From Arthrobacter oryzae (GTDB taxonomy: Bacteria; Actinomycetota; Actinomycetes; Actinomycetales; Micrococcaceae), in contig NZ_RBIR01000001.1 of the NCBI RefSeq assembly GCF_003634095.1, positions 186,001 through 250,000 of the forward strand: a stretch of 64,000 nt of DNA, read 5' to 3'. This document shows positions 32,811 through 42,400 of the stretch, piece after piece. The first letter of the stretch is position 1. The number at the start of each line of letters is the position of its first letter. A program made the translations under genes and the position numbers. The notes under the pieces are model-generated. The model did not search any database and was not told where the DNA came from. It worked only from the letters and a program-made list of their open reading frames with translations.

Positions 32811-35030
32811 TCACCGACACGGTGCGCGATAGAAGTTGCGGTAGCAGGGCCTCCGTGCCGCGGCGGGCGCCCGGGCAGCGGACTGCTTCCCGGTCATGGA
32901 CTCGGGCGGCGGCCGGAAGGCAGCGGCGGGATAGTATCCGGCCACCTGCATCATGTAGTTCGCCCATTGCGGGCCGGCCAGCATGTACCCGTCAATGGCC
33001 TTGTAGAACTTGCCGTTGATGGTGATGTTCTGCCCGGGCCGCTTCTGGCCTTCCAGGGCGTCACCGAAGAAGGACGCGGTGGCTATTCCGCTGGTGTAGC
33101 CCACCACCCAGGTTGCGCCGTTGGTATTCGACGTGCCCGTCTTGGCCGCGGTGGGGAAGCGGCTCTGCACCTTGGGTTTGATGTAGACGCCGGACCCGCG
33201 CTTCAGCACGTCCTGCAGCACGGAGGTCACGCCGCGGGCCACCTCGGGCTTGATCGCATTCCGGCAGGAGCTGGTCTCGGCCGGAAGCTGTCGCCCTGCC
33301 GCATCGGTCACCGCCACAATGGCAATCGGTGCGCAGTACCTGCCGTCGTTGGCGAAAGTGGCAAAGGCGTTGGCCAGGTGGAGCGGCGCCACGCCTATGG
33401 CACCGAGCAGGTTGCCCAGCTGGTGCATGTTCACCCGGGCGTTATCCACGCCGCTATGGATCCCCGCGGCATCAACCATCTTTTGGATGCCGCAGAAGTC
33501 GAGTTGCGCGGCCTCGGCGAAGGTGGCGGTGTTGATGGAGTTGTACACCCCGTAGTCCACGCGCATGCGGCGGTAGTACCCGGCGTCGTTGTTCTGGAGA
33601 TCGTCCGCCGCGCCGAGGCTCCTCTGTCTGGAGCTGTAGGCCCCGAGTATCCTGCCGCAGCTGGACCTCCACGGATACCCGAGCGGGTAGGAGCGCCGGG
33701 AGGCGTCCACCATGGCGTTGAGGGGCTTGCCTTCGTTGAGCCATTCCGCCAGCGTGAACGGTTTCATGGTGGAACCAGGCTGAAACCCGCCGGCGCCATT
33801 GAGGTCATTGCCGTTGGCATCCTTGGAATCGACATTGAAATTCAGCTGGCTGTCGAATTTCCCGGGCGTGGGGAGGAACACGGTGTTTTGAGCCATCGCC
33901 AGGATCTTGCCCGTGCCGGGGGCGATCGAGACCAGCGACGCGCCCCACTTGTCCGGGTTAGCGCCCGCCGTGGCATCGACTTGCGCCTGCGCAGCCAGCT
34001 GCAGCCGGCTGTCCAGCGTGGTGCTGATGGTCAGACCGCCGCGGAACAGCTTCCGCTCACGCTCCGCAAGGTCGGCGCCATAGGCCGGGTTGTTGAGGAT
34101 GAGGTGGGACACGTAGTCACAGAAATAGGGCGCCATTTGCGCGCCGGCGCAGCCCTGCCTCCCCGGTGTGATCTTCAGATCCACCCGGGCGGCGACGGCG
34201 GCATCGTGTTCCTTCTTCGAAATGGAGTGGTGGCTGAGCATCTTGTCGAGAACCTGGTTGCGACGGGCGATCGCGTTTTCCGGATGGACGGCGGGATTGT
34301 AGAAACTGGGGCTGTTCACCAGGCCGGCGAGCAGCGCAGCCTGCGGCAGGGTGAGGTCCAGGGCGGTGGTGTTGAAGAAATAGCGGGAGGCCGCTTCAAT
34401 GCCGTAGGCGTCCCGGGCAAAGAACACGATGTTGAGATACCCCTCGAGGATCTGGTCCTTGGTGTACTTCTTCTCCAATTCGACGGCGAGCTTCATCTCC
34501 CGGATCTTGTCGGCCATGCTCTTCTGCCCGTTGAGGACAATCTGATCCCCCCGGTCCGTCGCTACCAGGGATTCGTTGAGCACGTTGTTCACGTACTGCT
34601 GGGTCAGGGTGGAGGCGCCCTGTCTGCTGCCGTTGCTCAGGTTGGATACCAGCGCCCGGACAATTCCCTGGGGGTCGATCCCGCCGTGCTCATAGAAGCG
34701 GCGATCCTCGATCGCCACGATCGCGTCCTTGATGTAGTGCGACATCTGGTCGAGCCGGACCTTGACCCGGTTCTCCGCATAAAACGTGGCGATCGGCTTC
34801 CCGTCGGCGCTGAGCACCCTGGTCGACTCCGACGGCGGATCAATTGTCAGTTCGGAGGGAAGGCTGTTGAACAGCACGATCGATTCCTTGACGGCGACGC
34901 CGGCCCCGGCGACGGTGGGGACCAGGAGACTGGCGGCCAGAACGCCGCAGACCGCGCTCGCAGTCATGAACCCGAACAACCGCAGAAGGGTCGCGGCTAC
35001 GAGGGCTCCGGTGCGTTTCCTGGGCGCCAT
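32811..35030 (-). CDS. Class A penicillin-binding protein (bifunctional)
   Basis: The 739-residue protein has an N-terminal membrane anchor, a GT51 glycosyltransferase domain with the catalytic Glu in AIEDRRFYEHGGID and the RQGASTLTQQYVNN motif, and a transpeptidase domain with SxxK as STMKPF, SxN as SIN and KTG as KTGTSN. It polymerises and cross-links peptidoglycan on the outer face of the membrane. It ends with an Ala/Arg-rich tail. The start is taken at ATG 35030 (MAPRKRTGALVAATLLRLFG), since the 38 extra residues of the longest frame overlap the upstream gene and are not conserved-looking. It lies 14 bases after the LURP-one gene. Confidence 0.92.
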   Translation of the reverse strand: MAPRKRTGALVAATLLRLFGFMTASAVCGVLAASLLVPTVAGAGVAVKESIVLFNSLPSELTIDPPSESTRVLSADGKPIATFYAENRVKVRLDQMSHYIKDAIVAIEDRRFYEHGGIDPQGIVRALVSNLSNGSRQGASTLTQQYVNNVLNESLVATDRGDQIVLNGQKSMADKIREMKLAVELEKKYTKDQILEGYLNIVFFARDAYGIEAASRYFFNTTALDLTLPQAALLAGLVNSPSFYNPAVHPENAIARRNQVLDKMLSHHSISKKEHDAAVAARVDLKITPGRQGCAGAQMAPYFCDYVSHLILNNPAYGADLAERERKLFRGGLTISTTLDSRLQLAAQAQVDATAGANPDKWGASLVSIAPGTGKILAMAQNTVFLPTPGKFDSQLNFNVDSKDANGNDLNGAGGFQPGSTMKPFTLAEWLNEGKPLNAMVDASRRSYPLGYPWRSSCGRILGAYSSRQRSLGAADDLQNNDAGYYRRMRVDYGVYNSINTATFAEAAQLDFCGIQKMVDAAGIHSGVDNARVNMHQLGNLLGAIGVAPLHLANAFATFANDGRYCAPIAIVAVTDAAGRQLPAETSSCRNAIKPEVARGVTSVLQDVLKRGSGVYIKPKVQSRFPTAAKTGTSNTNGATWVVGYTSGIATASFFGDALEGQKRPGQNITINGKFYKAIDGYMLAGPQWANYMMQVAGYYPAAAFRPPPESMTGKQSAARAPAAARRPCYRNFYRAPCR

Positions 35031-35044
35031 GATGCCTGGGCAGG

Positions 35045-35551
35045 CTAGGTCAACGAGTCGATTGCCACGGTGATCGCAAGGAGGAGCGGAACATCCTCTC
35101 CCGCCGCGACTTCGACGCCGTAAGACTCCCGCACGCGGAACCACTTCTTCGAGATCGTGGCGACGTTATGGCCGTCACGCTCGATCTCGTACTCGTGGTC
35201 CACGATGTTGCCGTGCGCCTTCAGGTCCGCACCGTCCTTCACGTCTATGGCGAAGCGGTCCCGGAGCCCGATCAACGCCTTGTGAACGGTGGCCGCGGTA
35301 TCCCCTCCGCGCTCTATTGCAACCTTGTCCCGCAGCGAAAGCTTGCGCTCCTGGATGCGCGCCACCTCGTTTCCGGAGGCGTCCTCCAGAACGAACGTGT
35401 CCCGGACGCGGATGGCCTTGCCATCGACCTTGTAGGCACGATTGCCTTGGTCGTCTTCGATCCAGAAGTCATCCCCGATCGACAGCAGCTTCTCGCGCAT
35501 CTGAAACCGTTGCCCTGCCGGCTCGTCATGGCGGTGCCGTATTAGTCCCAT
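35045..35551 (-). CDS. LURP-one/scramblase-related protein
   Basis: The 168-residue protein is built of short beta hairpins: QMREKLLSIGDDFWIEDDQG, AYKVDGKAIRVRDTFVLEDA, VARIQERKLSLRDKVAIERG, EYEIERDGHNVATISKKWFR and VRESYGVEVAAGEDVPLLLA. This is the tubby-like LURP-one fold, related to phospholipid scramblases, which may bind membrane lipids; the bacterial role is unknown. ATG 35551 (MGLIRHRHDEP) is preferred because the longer frame adds 30 Arg/Pro-rich residues. It is followed directly by the class A PBP gene and the two are probably co-transcribed. Confidence 0.82.
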   Translation of the reverse strand: MGLIRHRHDEPAGQRFQMREKLLSIGDDFWIEDDQGNRAYKVDGKAIRVRDTFVLEDASGNEVARIQERKLSLRDKVAIERGGDTAATVHKALIGLRDRFAIDVKDGADLKAHGNIVDHEYEIERDGHNVATISKKWFRVRESYGVEVAAGEDVPLLLAITVAIDSLT

Positions 35552-35730
35552 GCCCCGACCATAGGGCCGCTTCTCCAACCGGCGCCTCACCCTAACAGGG
35601 TGGTTCGGGTGCCCCGGGAAGGGCCCGCCGTTACGCGGCAACCGGCCGGGTCAGTCGTGCCCGGCCCTATCCGCCGGTACGGCCGCCGTGCAAGCATGGC
35701 CTCAGCGACGACGCACTGTGAGGGGACCCG

Positions 35731-36246
35731 ATGAAAGCCAACGAACTGCTGCTGGACGCCTTTGGCCGGATCCATGAGGCCGTGACCGACGCCCTTGACG
35801 GCGTCGACGATCCGGCCCTGCTCCGACGGCCGGCAGGCAACGGAAACTCCATGGCCTGGCTGATCTGGCACCTGAGCCGGGTCGAGGACGCCCAGCTCGC
35901 GTCAGCAGCGGGCCTGGAGCAGGTGTGGACCTCGCAGGGCTTTGCCGGCCGGTTCAACCTGCCGCTTCCCCAACGCGACACCGGCTACGGCCATTCGAGC
36001 AGCCAAGTCGACGCGGTGCAGGCGCCGCCGGAGCTCCTGCTCGGCTACTACGACGCCGTTCACCGCCAGACCGTCGGCTTTCTGCAGGACCTCCGCGACG
36101 ACGACTTCGACCGTGTGGTCGATACACGCTGGGATCCGCCCGTCACGCTCGGCGTGCGGCTGGTCAGCATTATTGCCGATTGCCTCCAACATGTGGGGCA
36201 GGCGGCGTACGCCCGGGGCTTGAAGTCCGCACATGCCGGCAGCTAG
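35731..36246 (+). CDS. DinB/DUF664 family protein
   Basis: The 171-residue four-helix protein has the DinB pattern: LLLDAFGRIHEAVTDALDGV, then the metal-ligand helix SMAWLIWHLSRVEDAQLASA, and the later CLQHVGQAAYARGL helix. In actinobacteria these proteins are often mycothiol-dependent transferases; the substrate here is unknown. The stop overlaps the next gene by 14 bases, so DinB and the aminotransferase are coupled. Confidence 0.85.
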   Translation: MKANELLLDAFGRIHEAVTDALDGVDDPALLRRPAGNGNSMAWLIWHLSRVEDAQLASAAGLEQVWTSQGFAGRFNLPLPQRDTGYGHSSSQVDAVQAPPELLLGYYDAVHRQTVGFLQDLRDDDFDRVVDTRWDPPVTLGVRLVSIIADCLQHVGQAAYARGLKSAHAGS

Positions 36247-37372
36247 GGGAGCCACGGACCCCGCCGACGTCCGTCAACTCTTTCCCGGACTCGCGGACAC
36301 TATCTACCTCAACACCGCCACCATGAACGTCGGCAGCGCCCCTGCCAAGGCCGCCTATGACCTCGCCGTCCAGCGCTGGTCGGCCGGCCGTTTCGACTGG
36401 ATGGAAGCCGAACGGGCGGGGGAAGCCGCACGCGCCATGTTCGCCGAGATCATCGGTGCGACCGCGGGGGAGATCGCCATAGTTCCGGCGGTGAGCACAG
36501 GGGCCGGGATCGTGGCGGCGAACCTGCCGCACGCGCAGCACGGGGAAAACATCGTGGTGGCCGAGAACGAATTCACCTCGAACTACTTCCCGTGGCTCCT
36601 GCTCAGGGAGCGTGGCTACGAGGTCCGTACCGTGGCACCTGACGGTGACGGCGTGTCGGCCACGGCGTTCGGCCACGCGGCCGACGGCGGCACCCGCCTG
36701 ATCGCTGTAAGTGCGGTGCATTCGGCCACCGGCTACCGGGCCGACCTGCCCGCACTCAGCCGGATCGCTGGCCGTTCGGGCGCCTGGTTCTTCGTCGACG
36801 CATGCCAGGCAGCCGGTGCGGTGCCGCTGGACGTGGTGCGCGACGGCGTCGACTTCCTGGCCGCGGCCAGCCACAAATTCCTGCTGGGGTCCAGGGGCAT
36901 GGGCTACCTGTACGTCCGCCGGGGGCTCCTGGACAGCCTTCGGCCAATCGTCCCAGGATGGAAGGCCGCCCGGAATCCGGCCGAGAGCTTCTACGGACCG
37001 CGCATGGACCTCTCGCCTACCGCGTCGAAGCTCGATGCGTCCCTGGCGTGGTTTCCCGCCCTGGCAGAAGAGGCGGGGCTCGGGATCTTTGGCCGGTTTG
37101 GGACCGCGGCACTGCTTGATCGCAACGCCCGGCTCGCTCGGCACCTGGAGGACGCGCTCGCGGCACAGGGCTCGGCCTACCGCCCCTTCCCCGAACAGCA
37201 CCGCTCCACGATCGTCTCGGTGCCGGTGCACGACGAGGAGGCGATCCTGGCACGTTTCCGGCAGGCCAATGTGGTGGCGTCCGTCCGCGGGGGCAGGATC
37301 CGCTTGGCCGTGCATTTCTACAACCTGGAGGAAGAACTCGACCGCGTGACCGAGCTCATTGGACACAGGTGA
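36233..37372 (+). CDS. Class-V aminotransferase-fold PLP enzyme
   Basis: The 379-residue protein shows the Cys desulfurase/isopenicillin-N-epimerase-like fold: TIYLNTATMNVGSAPAK at the N terminus, the cofactor Asp and Gln in FFVDACQAAGAVPLDV, and the Schiff-base Lys in AAASHKFLLGSRGMGYLYV. The C-terminal part (VVASVRGGRIRLAVHFYN) is the usual small-domain end. Members are cysteine desulfurases, kynureninases or epimerases; no Cys-bearing desulfurase loop is evident, so an epimerase-like or lyase activity is likelier. It overlaps the DinB gene. Confidence 0.85.
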   Translation: MPAARGATDPADVRQLFPGLADTIYLNTATMNVGSAPAKAAYDLAVQRWSAGRFDWMEAERAGEAARAMFAEIIGATAGEIAIVPAVSTGAGIVAANLPHAQHGENIVVAENEFTSNYFPWLLLRERGYEVRTVAPDGDGVSATAFGHAADGGTRLIAVSAVHSATGYRADLPALSRIAGRSGAWFFVDACQAAGAVPLDVVRDGVDFLAAASHKFLLGSRGMGYLYVRRGLLDSLRPIVPGWKAARNPAESFYGPRMDLSPTASKLDASLAWFPALAEEAGLGIFGRFGTAALLDRNARLARHLEDALAAQGSAYRPFPEQHRSTIVSVPVHDEEAILARFRQANVVASVRGGRIRLAVHFYNLEEELDRVTELIGHR

Positions 37373-37445
37373 GCGGCATCGGTCGACCCGTGGGAGTGAC
37401 TGTGTCCTCCCGGGCCGGGATCGTTTCCTGAGCCAGGACCGGACC

Positions 37446-38141
37446 TCAGGGTGTGAGCGGGCCCCGAAGCACGCGCAGTGCCAGGGCGGTGTCACCGTCG
37501 ATGACAGCGGAGTCTTCGAGGCTGGTGCGGCCCCAGAGGCCGAGGTACATCGCGGGCAGCGAGGCGGTAACCGATGCCGCGGCGGGGCCCGGGCCCAGCA
37601 TCCAGCTCCGGGACCCGGCCACGTGGAAGCTCACGGCCTTTTCCGGTTGAGGCATCCGGTCCAGTCGCAGCTGCCGCGGCGCAAACATTGCCAGGACTTC
37701 ATCGACGCCGTCGAGCATGAAGTCCTCGGCGAACGCCGGGACCGCCAGGCCCAGGGCCTGGCATGCGTCGATGAGGTGGATGGCATGTTCATGCGCCTGC
37801 CGCCGCAGCCAGAACCCGGCCGTGCGCGGCGGCGGCCCGAAGTTCCAGCACGCCATCCCCGGATCCAGCGCCCTCATCGCTTCGAGGAAGGACTCTGCGC
37901 CGTCGAGGAACCATTCGGCTGCAGCCGCAGCCGGCGGAACCGGCTCCGGGACAAATATGCCCTCGTGAACCACTGCGGCGGCCCACCGCTCGATCGACCC
38001 CACATGTCCGAACAGCTGGTCAAGTGTCCAGCCGGGGCAGGCCGGAACAGAGCGGGCCAGCGAGTCCTGCGGCTGGCAGGCGAGGTCACTGAGACGGTCC
38101 AGGGAGGCGGCCAGCTCGGCCAGATATTGATCAGGGGACAT
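37446..38141 (-). CDS. Maleylpyruvate isomerase family mycothiol-dependent protein
   Basis: The 231-residue protein has the MDMPI N-terminal domain (VPACPGWTLDQLFGHVGSIERW with the first metal His, and the later QAHEHAIHLIDACQALG helix) followed by a C-terminal sterol-carrier-like region (PEKAVSFHVAGSRSWMLGPG). These enzymes use mycothiol as cofactor for isomerisation or thiol transfer in actinobacteria. The gene converges on the DinB-aminotransferase pair; two mycothiol-linked genes side by side support an actinobacterial host. Confidence 0.85.
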   Translation of the reverse strand: MSPDQYLAELAASLDRLSDLACQPQDSLARSVPACPGWTLDQLFGHVGSIERWAAAVVHEGIFVPEPVPPAAAAAEWFLDGAESFLEAMRALDPGMACWNFGPPPRTAGFWLRRQAHEHAIHLIDACQALGLAVPAFAEDFMLDGVDEVLAMFAPRQLRLDRMPQPEKAVSFHVAGSRSWMLGPGPAAASVTASLPAMYLGLWGRTSLEDSAVIDGDTALALRVLRGPLTP

Positions 38142-38306
38142 AGCATGAGCCTAACTCGGTGCGGGTGCGTGGATTGCAGGGCCCGTAGTTGGCCGCAGAG
38201 CCAGGAGACCCGGGGGAAAGTTTCCGGCGCACCGGCCTCCGTGCCGCGGTGGCCGGCCCCGTACCAGTAGGCTGCCTCGCATGCGTCCCACAACAGAGCC
38301 TCGGCC

Positions 38307-39128
38307 ATGAGCGCAGGGCCGGGGCCCAGACCGCTGACCGAACGATTTGCGGCCCAGTCCGTGATCGAAGAGGTGCTGGCTCTCCAAGACCTCGTTCCGC
38401 CGCGTTCACTGCCCCGGCGGATTTTCGGGGGCAGTCCGCTCAGTGATGCCAGCCTGCCCTGGTACCAGGGTGCGCTGGGCGAAATTGCCGTGGGCCGGAT
38501 TCTGGCGGGCCTGGGGCCTGAATGGCTTGTGCTCCACGCCGTCCCGGTCGGCTCGGGCTGGTCCGATATTGACCATGTCCTGGTCGGTCCGGCAGGTGTC
38601 TTCACCCTCAACACCAAGAACCACGCGGGGCAGTCGGTCTGGGTGGCAGGACAGACCCTGATGGTGTCCGGAACCAAACAACGCCATCTGTACAACTCGG
38701 CGCATGAGGCCGCCCGGGCCGCCAAACTGCTCAGCACAGCAGCGGGAGTGACGGTCCAAGTCACGGGTGTCCTGGTGATCGTGGGACCCCGGCGGCTCAC
38801 AATCCGGGAGAAGCCCCGTCACGTGATGGTGCTGACCGAGCGGCAACTCCTGGCCTCCCTGCAGCGACGCAAGGCCGTATTGAATGCGGCACAGATTCAA
38901 AACATCGCCTCCGCCGCCGTCACGGCCCGCACGTGGCACACGAAACCGGCGGCGCCTGGCAACACGGAAGAACTCAGGCGAAAGTTCGCCGCCCTGCAGC
39001 ACCTGGTTGACCAGGCACGACGGCGACGGGTCGCCTGGCTGCTCGGCGTTCCGGCAGTCGGCTTCCTGATGCTCAACCCCGCGGGTCCGCTCGCAGCCGC
39101 GATCGTGAACGCACTGACGAACCGTTAG
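38307..39128 (+). CDS. NERD (nuclease-related) domain protein
   Basis: The 273-residue protein has a NERD domain at about residues 55-165: GALGEIAVGRILAGLGPEWL, then GWSDIDHVLVGPAGVFTLNT with KNH following, then a beta strand QVTGVLVIVG. The D...xxK arrangement matches the restriction-endonuclease-like fold, but the residue two before the Lys is Asn rather than Glu/Gln, so catalysis is uncertain. The C-terminal helix RVAWLLGVPAVGFLMLNPAG could be a membrane segment. Functions of NERD proteins are poorly known; DNA processing is suspected. Confidence 0.82.
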   Translation: MSAGPGPRPLTERFAAQSVIEEVLALQDLVPPRSLPRRIFGGSPLSDASLPWYQGALGEIAVGRILAGLGPEWLVLHAVPVGSGWSDIDHVLVGPAGVFTLNTKNHAGQSVWVAGQTLMVSGTKQRHLYNSAHEAARAAKLLSTAAGVTVQVTGVLVIVGPRRLTIREKPRHVMVLTERQLLASLQRRKAVLNAAQIQNIASAAVTARTWHTKPAAPGNTEELRRKFAALQHLVDQARRRRVAWLLGVPAVGFLMLNPAGPLAAAIVNALTNR

Positions 39129-39444
39129 CAGACCTTCAGCGCCGCGCGCGTTCCGCCGCCGCTAAGCGCCATTCCGGACGTTGAACTCGAAACGGTTCCG
39201 CACGCCCGACCCATTCCTGCGCGCGCCCGGGAACGCGTGGCCTCATCCATGCGCGCCGCCACGGTCCGGCGATCCCTCGCCCGCTGCGGGATCCAAGTAG
39301 CCGGCCGGGTTTGCCCCGGGGACGGCAAGTAGTGCCCCCAAAAAGACGAGTAGGCATCACTCGCGCGCTCCTCTGTACCGGCTTTTAGGCTCCTGAGTAC
39401 TGGGTTTGTGCAGTCAATGTAGTGGTCGGAATTGGGTCTCAACC

Positions 39445-42400
39445 ATGCGTGATCAAACAGGATTTCGAGTGATTTACGGTCATTTCGGTGACCGTGTGTG
39501 CCGCGGACGCAGGAGTGGGGCGGCGCACCCGCCACGGCACCGTGCGAGCCTGGTTTCCGCAGGGCCGTCCCGGCTCCGTCCGTGGTCCCGAGGCGCCTGG
39601 GCTGCCCTGGTGTCGGCGTCGCTCGCACTTGCCGGACTGTCCGTTAGCGAGGCCGGCGTCGCGGATGTGGGGACCATCGCCTACGATTCGCTGCGGACGG
39701 GGTGGGATAACGCTCAGCCCACGCTCACGCCGTCGGCGGTCGCGTCCTCGAACTTCGGCAAGCTCTTCTCCGCGACGGTAGACGGCCAGGTGTATGCGCA
39801 GCCGCTTGTGGTTGGCGGCACCGTGATCGCCGCGACGGAAAACAATGCCGTCTACGGACTGGACAGTGCCACGGGTGCGGCGAAGTGGACGCGCAATCTT
39901 GGGCCAGCATGGCCCGCGTCAACCGTGGGCTGCGGCGACCTTACGCCTAACATCGGAATCACCTCGACGCCGGTCTACGACCCGGCGACGAATAGCGTGT
40001 TCCTGCTGGCAAAGACCAACGACGGACCGACTGCCCAGCTCCCGCACTGGTACATGCACTCCCTCGATGTGGTCACGGGAGCCGAGAAGCCCGGGTTCCC
40101 CGTCACCATCGAAGGTGCCCCGACGAACGACCCGGGCCGCCTGTTCAACGCGATGACCGCGATGCAGCGGCCCGGGCTGCTGCTTTTGGGCGGGGTGGTG
40201 TACGCCGGCTTTGCCAGCCACTGTGATTACACGCCGTTTGTGGGCTACGTCGTCGGAGTGTCGACCGCCGGGCGGCAGACGACGATGTGGGCCACCGAGT
40301 CCGGCAACAGCACGGCCGAGGGCGGAATCTGGCAGTCCGGCGGCGGCCTGGTGTCCGACGGTCCGGGCCAGATCCTGTTCTCCACGGGCAACGGCATCTC
40401 GCCAAATCCGGGGCCGGGCTCGAATCCGCCCACCACCCTGGCGGAATCGGTGGTCCGGCTCAGCGTCGGCACCGACGGCACCCTGAAACCCACCGATTTC
40501 TTCAGCCCGGCGAACAATGCGAAGCTCAACCTGAACGACGCTGATCTGGGCTCCGGGTCTCCGACCGCGATTCCGGACGGCTACGGGACCGCCGCACATC
40601 CGCACCTGATGGCCCAAATTGGCAAGGACGGCCACATGTACCTGCTGGACCGGGACAACCTGGGCGGCATGGCGCAGGGGCCGGGCGGCACCGACGCCGT
40701 CCTGGACACGGCCGGTCCGTACAGCGGGGTATGGGGGCGCCCGGCGTTCCTCGGGACGACCAGCGGCGGGTACCTCTACATTGTCGAGAGCAACGGGTAC
40801 CTGCGGGCGTTCAAAGTCGTTGCGGGGGCCACCGGCGGGGTCAGCCTCGCCGCCGTCGCAACGTCGGCGGGCACATTCGGCTTCAGCTCCGGAGCCCCGG
40901 TGGTGACGTCCACCGGGACGGACGGCTCATCCGCCCTTGTCTGGGTGATTTACACCAGCGGAGGCACCGGGGCCAACGCGGAGCTGCGGGCCTACCGCGC
41001 ACTCCCGGACAGCACCGGGAACCTCAAGGAAGTGTTCAGCGCCCCCGTGGGCACGTCCGCCAAGTTCACGTCGGTGGCCACGGACAAGGGCCGTGTTTAC
41101 GTGGGCACACGGGACGGACACGTGATGGCGTTCGGCGCCCCGACAACGTCAGCGGTGGGGGCGAAGAACACGGACCTCGGCAGCGCCAATGTCGGTTCCA
41201 CCGCGACCGGAACCGTGACGATCACGGCGTCGCGGGCGGTAACGATCTCCTCGGTCACCGCTGGCGCCCCGTTCACGATCGGAACCGGGCTCACGCTGCC
41301 CCAGAACTTGGCTCAAGGCGGAAGCATGACGGTGCCCGTGGGCTTCGCGCCCACGGCGCCAGGACAGGCCGACGGCACGCTGACCGTCATCACGGCTGAC
41401 GGCGAGACCGACCTCCTCGGCGTGCACGGCGTCGGCACGAAGGACGGCCTCGGAGCGACGCCGGCCGCGGTCCAGTTCACGGACGTGCCGACGCAGACGG
41501 TCAGCCGTGCGACGGTCAACATCGTGAACACGGGCACCTCAGCGGTCACGATCACGGGCGTCACGCTGCCGGTCAATGCGCAGCTCAGCGTCGACCCTGC
41601 GACCATGCCGGTTGTCGGGCAGACTATCCAACCCCTTGCATCGCTTCCGGTGTCCCTGGTCTTCGCTCCGACGACGGCGGCTCCTGTGGCCGACTCGCTG
41701 GCTGTCGCCAGCAACCTCGGCGGAGTGAGCGTGAACGTGACTGCGACCGCCGTCTCTGGCGCCGCGCACCTGCAGATGCCCAGCTCCCTGGACTTTGGTG
41801 ACGTCCCGGTCGGGACGACGGCCACGAGGGCATTCCAGATCACGAACACCGGCAACGTTCCGATGACCATCACCAAGGCAAAGGCTCCGCAGGGGGACTT
41901 TTCAACCACCACTCCCATTGCCGAGGGTTTGAAGATTCCGGCCGGTGATTCGGCATACCAGAGCGTGACCTTCAAGCCGTCCGCCGTTGGACAGTCGGGG
42001 ACGCCGGATACCTACTATCTGATCACCGCGGACGACGGCCAAGGCGCCCTGAAGGTGATGCTGACCGGCTATGGCACCGACGACCCGATAGCGGCCTACG
42101 CCTGGAAGACCGGCGCGGGCGACCCCCGGTCGGCTCTCGGCCGGTCGCTCACCCTGGAATACGCCGTGGCCGACGGAAAATGTCAGGACTATGCCCGGGG
42201 GATCATCTGCTGGTCGCCGGCGACCGGGGTGCATTCTGTCGGCGGGGGGATCTACGGCAGCTATCAGGCCGCCGGGGGCGCCGCGGGTGCGCTCGGCTTT
42301 CCGACCACCGACGAGACTGCGACGCCGGACGGCGTCGGGCGGTACAACCACTTCTCCGGCTCGGGCGGGTCGTCGATTTACTGGTCGCCCAAGACCGGGG

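Noticed and set aside
32967..35048. 693-codon plus-strand frame
   Set aside because: It is antisense to the penicillin-binding protein, which has all catalytic motifs.
39125..39628. 167-codon minus-strand frame before the LGFP protein
   Set aside because: Arg/Thr/Pro-rich, no ribosome site, overlaps the start of a well-supported gene.
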